Made by a program: the position numbers and the translations under genes. Source: Dryomyza anilis (lineage: Eukaryota > Arthropoda > Insecta > Diptera > Dryomyzidae). From it: a stretch of 64,000 nt of DNA. Positions 21,785-34,400 of this stretch are shown piece by piece. A model generated the notes under the pieces. That model was not told where the DNA came from and ran no database searches. It was given only the letters and a program-made list of their open reading frames with translations. The DNA is taken from the NCBI GenBank assembly GCA_951804985.1, contig OX638132.1:88106696-88170695 (forward strand). The letters are read 5' to 3'. The stretch's first letter is position 1. Each line of letters opens with the position of its first letter.

Positions 21785-24027
21785 TAGTGTCATGGTGGGG
21801 ATATTAATATGGGAAATTTAATTGTATACCTACCATTAAAAGTTCTTAATTATGCTGATCACCCTCGGAATATTATTTACAGCTGTGTGAAAAATAATAG
21901 CAGCGCTCTCCTATAAATTATAAATTCGATTTTTTAGAAGTGTTTCGTATAAGAACAATCAATTATTTTTATAATTTACATTTATTGGAATTATGTCATT
22001 ACAATGCCGTCTTATTTTTTCATATTCTTAACCTATTTTAAAAAAATACGTTATCTTTTGTAAATGAGTCTTGAATTTAGGTGTGAAAAATAATAGCAGC
22101 GATACCAAATTTGTTAAAAAATCCATTATTTTCTTCAAAGTTTTTAAATTTAAAATTTGTATTTATATAAGTTAGGCTAATTTTGTTGAATATTTGAAAT
22201 ATTTTATGTTGCTTTGATTAAATATGGAATATACAAAACCCTCTTTTAGTAAATCGCTCAAATACCTTAAAAATCCTTGAAATTTTTTAATTGAGCTATC
22301 AAAATTATATAGGATATTGTTTATTCCATAGCTAAAATATTAACTAAAGCTAAACATTTGACAAAAAATACGAAACACGTGTCTCAACGTAAAAAAAGTA
22401 TCAAAAAATCACTTGTTTCAATAGTACATATGATTTAAGTAATCTTTTCTTTGAAATGTACCAAAGTGAAAAAAAAATCTTGATATGCAATTTGAAAGAT
22501 TAACATTTAGAGAACAACTCATAGAAGAAGTTTTTTCTGTAGGAAGCCATTAAGAACTACAATACACATCGGCAAATATTGATACATCTTGAGTTTGCAC
22601 GTGACTATCGTAAGAGTAACTTCATGTAACCACTAGCGTAACTTAATATAATCCAATGGTTCAAAATTGCCAGTACTGATTCCTGGAATATGAGAATTAC
22701 AAATTTTAATGTATTGGACAATAGTAAATGCCGCAATTTTCAGACTAATGGTTCAGAGGGTTAGTCACGATTTTTAAATACTTTTAATTAGTAGTTTCAA
22801 TATTTGCCGAGGTCTATAATTGTCCTTCAGGGCTACTTTCATAAAAAACTTATTTTATGAGTTGTTTTCTAAAATCATATCTTTCGAATTGCATATCCAT
22901 ATTTTTTTTCACTTTGGTACATTTCACAGAAAAGGTTACTTAAATTATATGTAACATTGAAACAAGTATTTTTTTGATACTTTTTTTACGTTTAGGCACG
23001 TGTTTCGTATTTGTTGTCAAATTATTTGCTTCAGTTAACATTTTAGCTAAGAAATAAACAATATCCTGTATAATTTTGAAAGCTCTATTAAAAAATTTTA
23101 AGGATTTTCAAGAATTTTTCGCTATTTACTAAAACAAGGTTTTGTAGGATCCATAATTAATCAAAGCAACACAAAATATTTCAAATATTTAAGAATACTA
23201 TTCAAATTAGCCTAACTTATATAAATACAAGTTTTAAATTTAAAAACTTTGAAGAAAATAATGGATTTTGTAACAAATTTGGAATCGATGCTATTATTTT
23301 TCACACCTAAATTCAAGACTCATTTACTAAAGGTACCATATTTTTTGAAATAGGTTAAGAATATGGAAAAATAAGACGGCATTGTAATGACATAATTCCA
23401 ATAAATTTAAATTATAAAAATAATTGATTGTTCAAATTATGCAACACTTCTAAAAATATAAATTTATAATTTATAGGAGAGCGCTGCTATTATTTTTCTC
23501 ACAGCTGTACATATCAGAAATTTATGTCGTATATCCCCATAATTTAAAAAATCGATATAAGAAAAAAAAATCATAAAATGCTGAAAAATAAATGTGAACG
23601 GATCGCGCCCACTTTTTAAACATAGATGGATATTTAAGGCTAAAATTTCATAGAATTGTTTTCAATAATTTGCGTGTAAAATATCCACTATGAAAAATCG
23701 GGAAATAATGAAAAAAATAATATGTGAGCGGATCACGCCCATTTTTGGAACATATATTTTAAGGTGAATTCTAACAATGTGTTTAAATTTTATAACTATA
23801 CCTTGAATACATTTCGGTTTATTGGTTCCTAAATAATTGACAGACAGACGGACAGGCGGACAGACAGACGGACAGACGGACAGACAGACCGACATCTCTA
23901 AACGAACTCGGGTGGTGATGCTGATCAATAATATATATATTTTTTCATACCGGACACGCCTCCTTAAGGGCTTTACAATATCTGCACAAACTTAATATAC
24001 CCTGTACCTCATAGGTGTAGGGTATAA
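21785..24027 (-). mobile_element. mini-me-like element, long type, split by a 1.63-kb foldback
   Basis: The left part (to 21,877) matches the body from 'ggggatattaatatggg' on; the hairpin end is missing. After the foldback it resumes at 'catatcagaaatttatg' and runs to 'ggtgtagggtataaaa'. The segment between 'attggttcctaaat' and the GACA/GACG tract (23,838-23,890) is deleted relative to 9,670-10,481. Confidence 0.75.
21880..23507. mobile_element. 1.63-kb foldback element, ~690-bp arms, TA-flanked
   Basis: The ends read 'cagctgtgtgaaaaataata' and, reversed, 'cagctgtgagaaaaataata', flanked by TA (21,878-21,879 and 23,508-23,509). The arms match inward to about 22,580 and 22,810, leaving a loop of about 230 bp. 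'aaaaataatagcagcg' recurs inside each arm. The TA target and end sequence suggest Tc1/mariner mobilisation. The loop has no transposase I can recognise. Confidence 0.85.
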
Positions 24028-25060
24028 AAAATCATTCCGATATTGGCATCGTATAACATGACAAAAACTTATTCTAATTTCTTAATTTGTGTATTACTTT
24101 ATAAATTTATTCCAAGTACTGCAAACGACACTCTTTATTCGCATTAACTTTTTTCTGTGCACTATTAATGTGTTCAAAATTAAAAAAAAATAATTTTCCC
24201 GATATCGTCTTCGGATTTTGGGAAATCACATGACAATTTTTTTTTATACCTTTTGAGTTTCTTTTAGTTATATCTCGCAAACAAACTTTTTCACGCATAA
24301 AACCTAATTTTTGTATTGTAGCGCGATGTTTTTTGCGTCTAATATCAAAATGATAATTTCATCCTTTTCTTCTGTTGAAATTTTAAAAATAAGAGAAGAC
24401 CAAAATAATGAGAAATTGAAAAAAGTAGCTATATCTCCAAAACTAGAGCCAATTTGACAAAACTGATGCAATTTTCGGAATTAGCGCCTCAAAATGTATC
24501 CAATGTTATTTGCAATTTTTACTGCACCATGTCAAAATTTGAATTTTCTCCGGTAGTGTTATTTGTCGAGTTAACTTTTTCGTTCAGGTTCTAAAAAGGT
24601 AAGGACAAACTGTCCGACCGAAACCTGATCTTGGCCTTTGATAAGGTAACTAAGTTATAAAGAGATCGTACAATCGATTTTTTTGAACATTTATCCGTCC
24701 GTTCACATAATAAAAGTTCGATAAATTATTTATTTTCTCTAATAAATAATAATGATTATATATAATGATTTCACATAAAATTCATTGAGACAATAACGTG
24801 TTTAGTAATGTGGATACTCATAAAAAGTTATACCGTCATTTTGTGTAAACTCACAGAATGAGGCACAAATCGAACATGTTCGTATTCTTGTTCAAGTTTT
24901 CATTTGCCACAATAGTATTTATACTATTAGTAAATAATAATATTGAAATATTTAAATTATTGCTACTGAATTTTCAAATCTTATTGAGTTTATTAGAAAA
25001 CTTTTAAATTAGTGTGAATATCCTATTAATAATTATACGAATAAATTAATAGTCGTACCT
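24028..25060. other. AT-rich non-coding DNA
   Basis: No gene recognised. The 63-codon minus frame at 24,107-24,298 has no domain. Confidence 0.35.
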
Positions 25061-25284
25061 ACACCTAGAAAAAATAATATATAAATAATAGTTTTTTACT
25101 ATTAAAAGTAGTTAGTAGGATAAATTATTATTTTACTCGGAAAATAACATTAAATACTAGTAAATACTATGACATTGCCATTGAATTTATATGAAAAGAT
25201 TTTTTTTTTTGTATACTATTAAATCAATAATTGTACTATTGATCAATTTTAATGGGATTTGAGGGAATTTTTTTCTGGGTGCAG
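25061..25284. mobile_element. small TIR element (MITE-like)
   Basis: The left end 'ctacacctagaaaaaataat' matches the complement of the right end 'aatttttttctgggtgcag'. The interior is AT-rich with 'tagtaaatactatgacattg' and 'gtatactattaaatcaat'; the last phrase recurs near 53,826. No coding capacity; target duplication not clear. Confidence 0.5.
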
Positions 25285-25900
25285 AAGTATTTAATGGGCC
25301 ACTTTCTTCTGAAATTTTGTAATAGGGTGCATTTAATTGGAATTTATGTTTTACGTATGCAATGATGATATATTTATAAAATAAAATAGTATGACTGCAT
25401 TCACAAAAGAATCCACTATACTGAAATCATCGGTACAAAATCCACTGCGAGGAATTTATTGAAATTAGTAGAGACAACAACAAAATTTATATCTAAAGTA
25501 AAGAAATTTAAAATGTATGTTTCATTTCTTAATAATTCAAATTACAAATTTTCTATTTTTAAAAACGAAAAAACAGAAAATGGTTTTTGTGCGAAGTAAT
25601 GTTGATTAAACATAACAGGATTTAGTCCGATTGGATTCTATAGAGTTGGAATTTTAGAATTCAGAATTTTGACTCAAATGACTTATGGATTTTTTGTTGC
25701 TTTCAAAAAAATTGTAGATAATATATATAAAATATGTATTCTGATATTAAAAATTATTTGTAAGTCCTATTTTAAAATAAAATTATCTACTAAACCCTGT
25801 ATTTCCAGCGAAATGGCTGCTAATTCATAATTTTATAATGAATTTGTAACATTTTGCTTTAATTAGAATATATTTTCTAAGCTGCTTAATATATAATACT
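25285..25900. other. AT-rich non-coding DNA
   Basis: Nothing recognised. Confidence 0.35.
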
Positions 25901-26420
25901 TGCCTCCAACTCAACACATCGATTTATCTGATTATATTAACATCATGATGCAAATCATTAGATTCACCGCACACCATCACCACAGACACAGGGATTCAGT
26001 CGCAATAATCCTAGCGAGGATTCGTCGATAAACATGAATATTGCATTCATTTTGTCACCGGCTGTTGCTGCCACAGATTAAATCTATTAGCAACTGATTG
26101 GCAAATGGTGGAGCGCCATAGTGGCGACGGTTTCGTGGCGATGCCATCTTTATTTTTCATTAATTAATTAAATTCAGTCAAATTAGCAACTCAAGACGTG
26201 CCATCGACAGTGCCGGAGAAATCACCGAAACAGGGGAGAGACGTACAAATGCAAATTGGTATTTTCCATGGAAATATTAATGTGCGAGGTACCACAAATG
26301 CTGTAAATGCGATTTTAAGTTAGAAAACAATTGGCGTCGAAGTGATTTAATCATAAATGAAATTGTCGGACAGGCTCTTATGGGAGATGAGAATAGCAAA
26401 GCAGTATTAATAGTAGCAGT
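25901..26420. promoter_or_regulatory. single-copy, higher-GC stretch, possible regulatory DNA
   Basis: Less AT-rich than its surroundings, without element ends, and carrying homeodomain-like words ('ttaattaattaaattcagtc'). The look is that of conserved fly intronic DNA; this is inference only. Confidence 0.2.
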
Positions 26421-27469
26421 TCTTTTTTTTGTATTTTAGGTGGACTTTTCTTCAATTAATTAGATAGTAATTATATCGCAAACAGCTCAGGAAGCTACTA
26501 ATAAGTAACAGTTGCTACCTTCGATAATAGAAATGAAGAATTAGCAAGAATTATTTTCATATAAGCATTAAATACGTTAATTATTACTTTTGTTTAGCAT
26601 TTACAACCATTTAAAGAAATTCATATTTCAAACCCTGATTACTCCAGAACCAAACGATTGAATTATATGAAATTTGACCCTCTAGAACGCTCCGTTTACA
26701 GCCATTTAAAGAAATTCTTAATCCAAAAATTTGGATTTCAATGCCTATAAAATACGCCTAATTTCGACCCTCTAGGACGCTCCGTTTAGGAGTTATAGCC
26801 ATTTAAAGAAATTCATATATCAAAACCTGATTAATCCTGAACCGACCGATCGAATTATGAAATTCGCATCGAATAATTTGGCCATCAATTCCCATAAAAT
26901 GCGCCTACTTTCGACCATCTAGGACGCTCCGTTTAGGAGTTATAGCCATTTAAAGAAATTCATATATCAAAACCTGATTAATCCTGCCTAGAAAATGCGC
27001 CTACTTTCGACCCTCTAGGACGCTCCGTTTAGGAGTTATAGCCGTTTAAAGAAATTCATATTTCAAAACCTGATTAATCCTGCCTATAAAATGCGCCTAC
27101 TTTCGACCCTCTAGGACGCTCCGTTTAGGAGTTATAGCCATTTAAAGAAATTCATATTTCAAAACCTGATTAATCCTGCCTATAAAATGCGCCTACTTTC
27201 GACCCTCAAGGACGCTTCGTTTAGGAGTTATAGCCATTTAAAGAAATCTTTAATCCGAAAATTTGGATTTCAATGCCTATAAAATGCGCCTACTTTCGAC
27301 CCTCTAGGACGCTCCGTTTAGGAGTTATAGCCATTTAAAGAAATCCATATTTCAAAACCTGATTAATCCTGAATCGACCGATCGAATTATATGAAATTCG
27401 CAGCGAATAATTTGGCCATCAATGCCTATAAAATGCGCCTACTTTCGACCCTCTAGGACGCTCCGTTTA

Positions 27470-28440
27470 GGAGTTATAGCCATTTAAAGAAATCCATATT
27501 TCAAAACCTGATTAATCCTGAATCGACCGATCGAATTAATTGAAATTCGCAGCGAATAATTTGGCCATCAATGCCTATAAAATGCGCCTACTTTCGACCC
27601 TCTAGGACGCTCCGTTTAGGAGTTATAGTCATTTAAAGAAATTCATATTTCAAAACCTGATTAATCCTGCCTATAAAATGCGCCTACTTTCGACCCTCTA
27701 CGACGCTCCGTTTAGGAGTTATAGCCATTTAAAGAAATCCATATTTCAAAACCTGATTAATCCTGAATCGACCGATCGAATTAATTGAAATTCGCAGCGA
27801 ATAATTTGGCCATCAATGCCTATAAAATGCGCCTACTTTCGACCCTCTAGGACGCTCCGTTTAGGAGTTATAGTCATTTAAAGAAATTCATATTTCAAAA
27901 CCTGATTAATCCTGCCTATAAAATGCGCCTACTTTCGACCCTCTACGACGCTCCGTTTAGGAGTTATAGCCATTTAAAGAAATCCATATTTCAAAACCTG
28001 ATTAATCCTGAATCGACCGATCGAATTAATTGAAATTCGCAGCGAATAATTTGGCCATCAATGCCTATAAAATGCGCCTACTTTCGACCCTCTAGGACGC
28101 TCCGTTTAGGAGTTATAGTCATTTAAAGAAATTCATATTTCAAAACCTGATTAATCCTGCCTATAAAATGCGCCTACTTTCGACCCTCTACGACGCTCCG
28201 TTTAGGAGTTATAGCCATTTAAAGAAATCCATATTTCAAAACCTGATTAATCCTGAATCGACCGATCGAATTAATTGAAATTCGCAGCGAATAATTTGGC
28301 CATCAATGCCTATAAAATGCGCCTACTTTCGACCCTCTAGGACGCTCCGTTTAGGAGTTATAGTCATTTAAAGAAATTCATATTTCAAAACCTGATTAAT
28401 CCTGAATCGACCGATCGAATTATATGAAATTCGCAGCGAA
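27470..28440. repeat. 245-bp A+C dimer block, about four copies
   Basis: The A variant with 'gaattaattgaaattcgc' starts at 27,533, 27,778, 28,023 and 28,268, each 245 bp apart (149+96). The intervening C units share 'ctctacgacgctcc' and 'agtcatttaaag'. A local higher-order repeat. Confidence 0.9.
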
Positions 28441-31400
28441 TAATTTGGCCAACAATGCCTATAAAATGCGCCTACTTTCATATTTCAAAACCTGATTAAT
28501 CCTGCCTAGAAAATGCGCCTACTTTCGACCCTCTAGAACGCTCCGTTTAGGAGTTATAGCCATTTAAAGAAATCCATATTTCAAAACCTGATTAATCCTG
28601 AATCGACCGATCGAATTATATGAAATTCGCAGCGAATAATTTGGCCATCAATGCCTATGAAATGCGCCTACTTTCGACCCTCTAGAACGCTCCCTTTAGG
28701 AGTTATAGCCATTTAAAGAAATCTTTAATCCGAAAATTTGTATTTCAATGCCTATAAAATGCGCCTACTTTCGACCCTCTAGGACGCTCCGTTTAGGAGT
28801 TATAGCCATTTAAAGAAATCCATATTTCAAAACCTGATTAATCCTGAATCGACCGATCGAATTAATTGAAATTCGCAGCGAATAATTTGGCCATCAATGC
28901 CTATAAAATGCGCCTACTTTCGACCCTCTAGGACGCTCCGTTTAGGAGTTATAGTCATTTAAAGAAATTCATATTTCAAAACCTGATTAATCCTGCCTAT
29001 AAAATGCGCCTACTTTCGACCCTCAAGGACGCTTCGTTTAGGAGTTATAGCCATTTAAAGAAATCTTAAATCCGAAAATTTGGATTTCAATGCCTATAAA
29101 ATGCGCCTACTTTCGACCCTCTAGGACGCTCCGTTTAGGAGTTATAGCCATTTAAAGAAATCCATATTTCAAAACCTGATTAATCCTGAATCGACCGATC
29201 GAATTATATGAAATTCGCAGCGAATAATTTGGCCAACAATGCCTATAAAATGCGCCTACTTTCATATTTCAAAACCTGATTAATCCTGCCTAGAAAATGC
29301 GCCTACTTTCGACCCTCTAGAACGCTCCGTTTAGGAGTTATAGCCATTTAAAGAAATCCATATTTCAAAACCTGATTAATCCTGAATCGACCGATCGAAT
29401 TATATGAAATTCGCAGCGAATAATTTGGCTATCAATGCCTATAAAATGCGCCTACTTTCGACCCTCTAGGACGCTCCGTTTAGGAGTTATAGCCATTTAA
29501 AGAAATCTTTAATCCGAAAATTTGGATTTCAATGCCTATAAAATGCGCCTACTTTCGACCCTCTAGGACGCTCCGTTTAGGAGTTATAGCCATTTAAAGA
29601 AATCCATATTTCAAAACCTGATTAATCCTGAATCGACCGATCGAATTATATGAAATTCGCAGCGAATAATTTGGCCATCAATGCCTATAAAATGCGCCTA
29701 CTTTCGACCCTCTAGGACGCTCCGTTTAGGAGTTATAGCCATTTAAAGAAATCTTTAATCCGAAAATTTGGATTTCAATGCCTATAAAATGCGTCTACTT
29801 TCGACCCTCTAGGACGCTCCGTTTAGGAGTTATAGCCATTTAAAGAAATCCATATTTCAAAACCTGATTAATCCTGAATCGACCGATCGAATTATATGAA
29901 ATTCGCAGCGAATAATTTGGCCATCAATGCCTATAAAATGCGCCTACTTTCGACCCTCTAGGACGCTCCGTTTAGGAGTTATAGCCATTTAAAGAAATCT
30001 TTAATCCGAAAATTTGGATTTCAATGCCTATAAAATGCGCCTACTTTCGACCCTCTAGGACGCTCCGTTTAGGAGTTATAGCCATTTAAAGAAATCCATA
30101 TTTCAAAACCTGATTAATCCTGAATCGACCGATCGAATTATATGAAATTCGCAGCGAATAATTTGGCCATCAATGCCTATAAAAAGCGCCTACCTTCGAC
30201 CCTCTAGGACGCTCCGTTTAGGAGTTATAGCCATTTAAAGAAATCCATATTTCAAAACCTGATTAATCCTGAATCGACCGATCAAATTATATGAAATTCG
30301 CAGCGAATAATTTGGCCATCAATGCCTATAAAATGCGCCTACCTTCGACCCTCTAGGACGCTCCGTTTAGGAGTTATAGCCATTTAAAGAAATCCATATT
30401 TCAAAACCTGATTAATCCTGAATCGACCGATCGAATTATATGAAATTCGCAGCGAATAATTTGGCCATCAATGCCTATAAAATGCGCCTACTTTCGACCC
30501 TCCAGGACGCTCCGTTTAGGAGTTATAGCCATTTAAAGAAATCCATATTTCAAAACCTGATTATAGCCATTTAAAGAAATCCATATTTCAAAACCTGATT
30601 AATCCTGAATCGACCGATCGAATTATATGAAATTCGCAGCGAATAATTTGGCCATCAATGCCTATAAAATGCGCCTACTTTCGACCCTCTAGGACGCTCC
30701 GTTTAGGAGTTATAGCCATTTAAAGAAATCCATATTTCAAAACCTGATTAATCCTGAATCGACCGATCGAATTATATGAAATTCGCAGCGAATAATTTGG
30801 CCATCAATGCCTATAAAATGCGCCTACTTTCGACCCTCTAGGACGCTCCGTTTAGGAGCTATAGCCATTTAAAGAAATCCATATTTCAAAACTTGATTAA
30901 TCCTGAATCGACCGATCGAATTATATGAAATTCGCAGCGAATAATTTGGCCATCAATGCCTATAAAATGCGCCTACTTTCGACCCTCTAGGACGCTCCGT
31001 TTAGGTGTTATAGCCATTTAAAGAAATCCATATTTCAAAACCTGATTAATCCTGAATCGACCGATCGAATTATATGAAATTCGCAGCGAATAATTTGGCC
31101 ATCAATGCCTATAAAATGCGCCTACTTTCGACCCTCTAGGACGCTCCGTTTAGGAGTTATAGCCATTTAAAGAAATCCATATTTCAAAACCTGATTAATC
31201 CTGAATCGACCGATCGAATTATATGAAATTCGCAGCGAATAATTTGGCCATCAATGCCTATAAAATGCGCCTACTTTCGACCCTCTAGGACGCTCCGTTT
31301 AGGAGTTATAGCCATTTAAAGAAATCCATATTTCAAAACCTGATTAATCCTGAATCGACCGATCGAATTATATGAAATTCGCAGCGAATAATTTGGCCAT

Positions 31401-34400
31401 CAATGCCTATAAAATGCGCCTACTTTCGACCCTCTAGGACGCTCCGTTTAGGAGTTATAGCCATTTAAAGAAATCCATATTTCAAAACCTGATTAATTCT
31501 GAATCGACCGATCGAATTATATGAAATTCGCAGCGAATAATTTGGCCATCAATGCCTATAAAATGCGCCTACTTTCGACCCTCTAGGACGCTCCGTTTAG
31601 GAGTTATAGCCATTTAAAGAAATCTTTAATCCGAAAATTTGGATTTCAATGCCTATAAAATGCGCCTACTTTCGACCCTCTAGGACGCTCCGTTTAGGAG
31701 TTATAGCCATTTTAAGAAATCCATATTTCAAAACCTGATTAATCCTGAATCGACCGATCGAATTATATGAAATTCGCAGCGAATAATTTGGCCATCAATG
31801 CCTATAAAATGCGCCTACTTTCGACCCTCTAGGACGCTCCGTTTAGGAGTTATAGCCATTTAAAGAAATCTTTAATCCGAAAATTTGGATTTCAATGCCT
31901 ATAAAATGCGCCTACTTTCGACCCTCTAGGACGCTCCGTTTAGGAGTTATAGCCATTTAAAGAAATCCATATTTCAAAACCTGATTAATCCTGAATCGAC
32001 CGATCGAATTATATGAAATTCGCAGCGAATAATTTGGCCATCAATGCCTATAAAAAGCGCCTACCTTCGACCCTCTAGGACGCTCCGTTTAGGAGTTATA
32101 GCCATTTAAAGAAATCTTTAATCCGAAAATTTGGATTTCAATGCCTATAAAATGCGTCTACTTTCGACCCTCTAGGACGCTCCGTTTAGGAGTTATAGCC
32201 ATTTAAAGAAATCCATATTTCAAAACCTGATTAATCCTGAATCGACCGATCGAATTATATGAAATTCGCAGCGAATAATTTGGCCATCAATGCCTATAAA
32301 ATGCGCCTACTTTCGACCCTCTAGGACGCTCCGTTTAGGAGTTATAGCCATTTAAAGAAATCTTTAATCCGAAAATTTGATTTCAATGCCTATAAAATGC
32401 GCCTACTTTCGACCCTCTAGGACGCTCCGTTTAGGAGTTATAGCCATTTAAAGAAATCCATATTTCAAAACCTGATTAATCCTGAATCGACCGATCGAAT
32501 TATATGAAATTCGCAGCGAATAATTTGGCCATCAATGCCTATAAAAAGCGCCTACCTTCGACCCTCTAGGACGCTCCGTTTAGGAGTTATAGCCATTTAA
32601 AGAAATCCATATTTCAAAACCTGATTAATCCTGAATCGACCGATCAAATTATATGAAATTCGCAGCGAATAATTTGGCCATCAATGCCTATAAAATGCGC
32701 CTACCTTCGACCCTCTAGGACGCTCCGTTTAGGAGTTATAGCCATTTAAAGAAATCCATATTTCAAAACCTGATTAATCCTGAATCGACCGATCGAATTA
32801 TATGAAATTCGCAGCGAATAATTTGGCCATCAATGCCTATAAAATGCGCCTACTTTCGACCCTCTAGGACGCTCCGTTTAGGAGTTATAGCCATTTAAAG
32901 AAATCCATATTTCAAAACCTGATTAATCCTGAATCGACCGATCGAATTATATGAAATTCGCAGCGAATAATTTGGCCATCAATGCCTATAAAATGCGCCT
33001 ACTTTCGACCCTCCAGGACGCTCCGTTTAGGAGTTATAGCCATTTAAAGAAATCCATATTTCAAAACCTGATTAATCCTGAATCGACCGATCGAATTATA
33101 TGAAATTCGCAGCGAATAATTTGGCCATCAATGCCTATAAAATGCGCCTACTTTCGACCCTCTAGGACGCTCCGTTTAGGAGTTATAGCCATTTAAAGAA
33201 ATCCATATTTCAAAACCTGATTAATCCTGAATCGACCGATCGAATTATATGAAATTCGCAGCGAATAATTTGGCCATCAATGCCTATAAAATGCGCCTAC
33301 TTTCGACCCTCTAGGACGCTCCGTTTAGGAGTTATAGCCATTTAAAGAAATCCATATTTCAAAACCTGATTAATCCTGAATCGACCGATCGAATTATATG
33401 AAATTCGCAGCGAATAATTTGGCCATCAATGCCTATAAAATGCGCCTACTTTCGACCCTCCAGGACGCTCCGTTTAGGAGTTATAGCCATTTAAAGAAAT
33501 CCATATTTCAAAACCTGATTAATCCTGAATCGACCGATCGAATTATATGAAATTCGCAGCGAATAATTTGGCCATCAATGCCTATAAAATGCGCCTACTT
33601 TCGACCCTCTAGGACGCTCCGTTTAGGAGTTATAGCCATTTAAAGAAATCCATATTTCAAAACCTGATTAATCCTGAATCGACCGATCGAATTATATGAA
33701 ATTCGCAGCGAATAATTTGGCCATCAATGCCTATAAAATGCGCCTACTTTCGACCCTCTAGGACGCTCCGTTTAGGAGTTATAGCCATTTAAAGAAATCC
33801 ATATTTCAAAACCTGATTAATCCTGAATCGACCGATCGAATTATATGAAATTCGCAGCGAATAATTTGGCCATCAATGCCTATAAAATGCGCCTACTTTC
33901 GACCCTCTAGGACACTCCGTTTAGGAGTTATAGCCATTTAAAGAAATCCATATTTCAAAACCTGATTAATCCTGAATCGACCGATCGAATTATATGAAAT
34001 TCGCAGCGAATATTTTGGCCATCAATGCCTATAAAATGCGCCTACTTTCGACCCTCCAGGACGCTCCGTTTAGGAGTTATAGCCATTTAAAGAAATCCAT
34101 ATTTCAAAACCTGATTAATCCTGAATCGACCGATCGAATTATATGAAATTCGCAGCGAATAATTTGGCCATCAATGCCTATAAAATGCGCCTACTTTCGA
34201 CCCTCTAGGACGCTCCGTTTAGGAGTTATAGCCATTTAAAGAAATCCATATTTCAAAACCTGATTAATCCTGAATCGACCGATCGAATTATATGAAATTC
34301 GCAGCGAATAATTTGGCCATCAATGCCTATAAAATGCGCCTACTTTCGACCCTCTAGGACGCTCCGTTTAGGAGTTATAGCCATTTAAAGAAATCCATAT

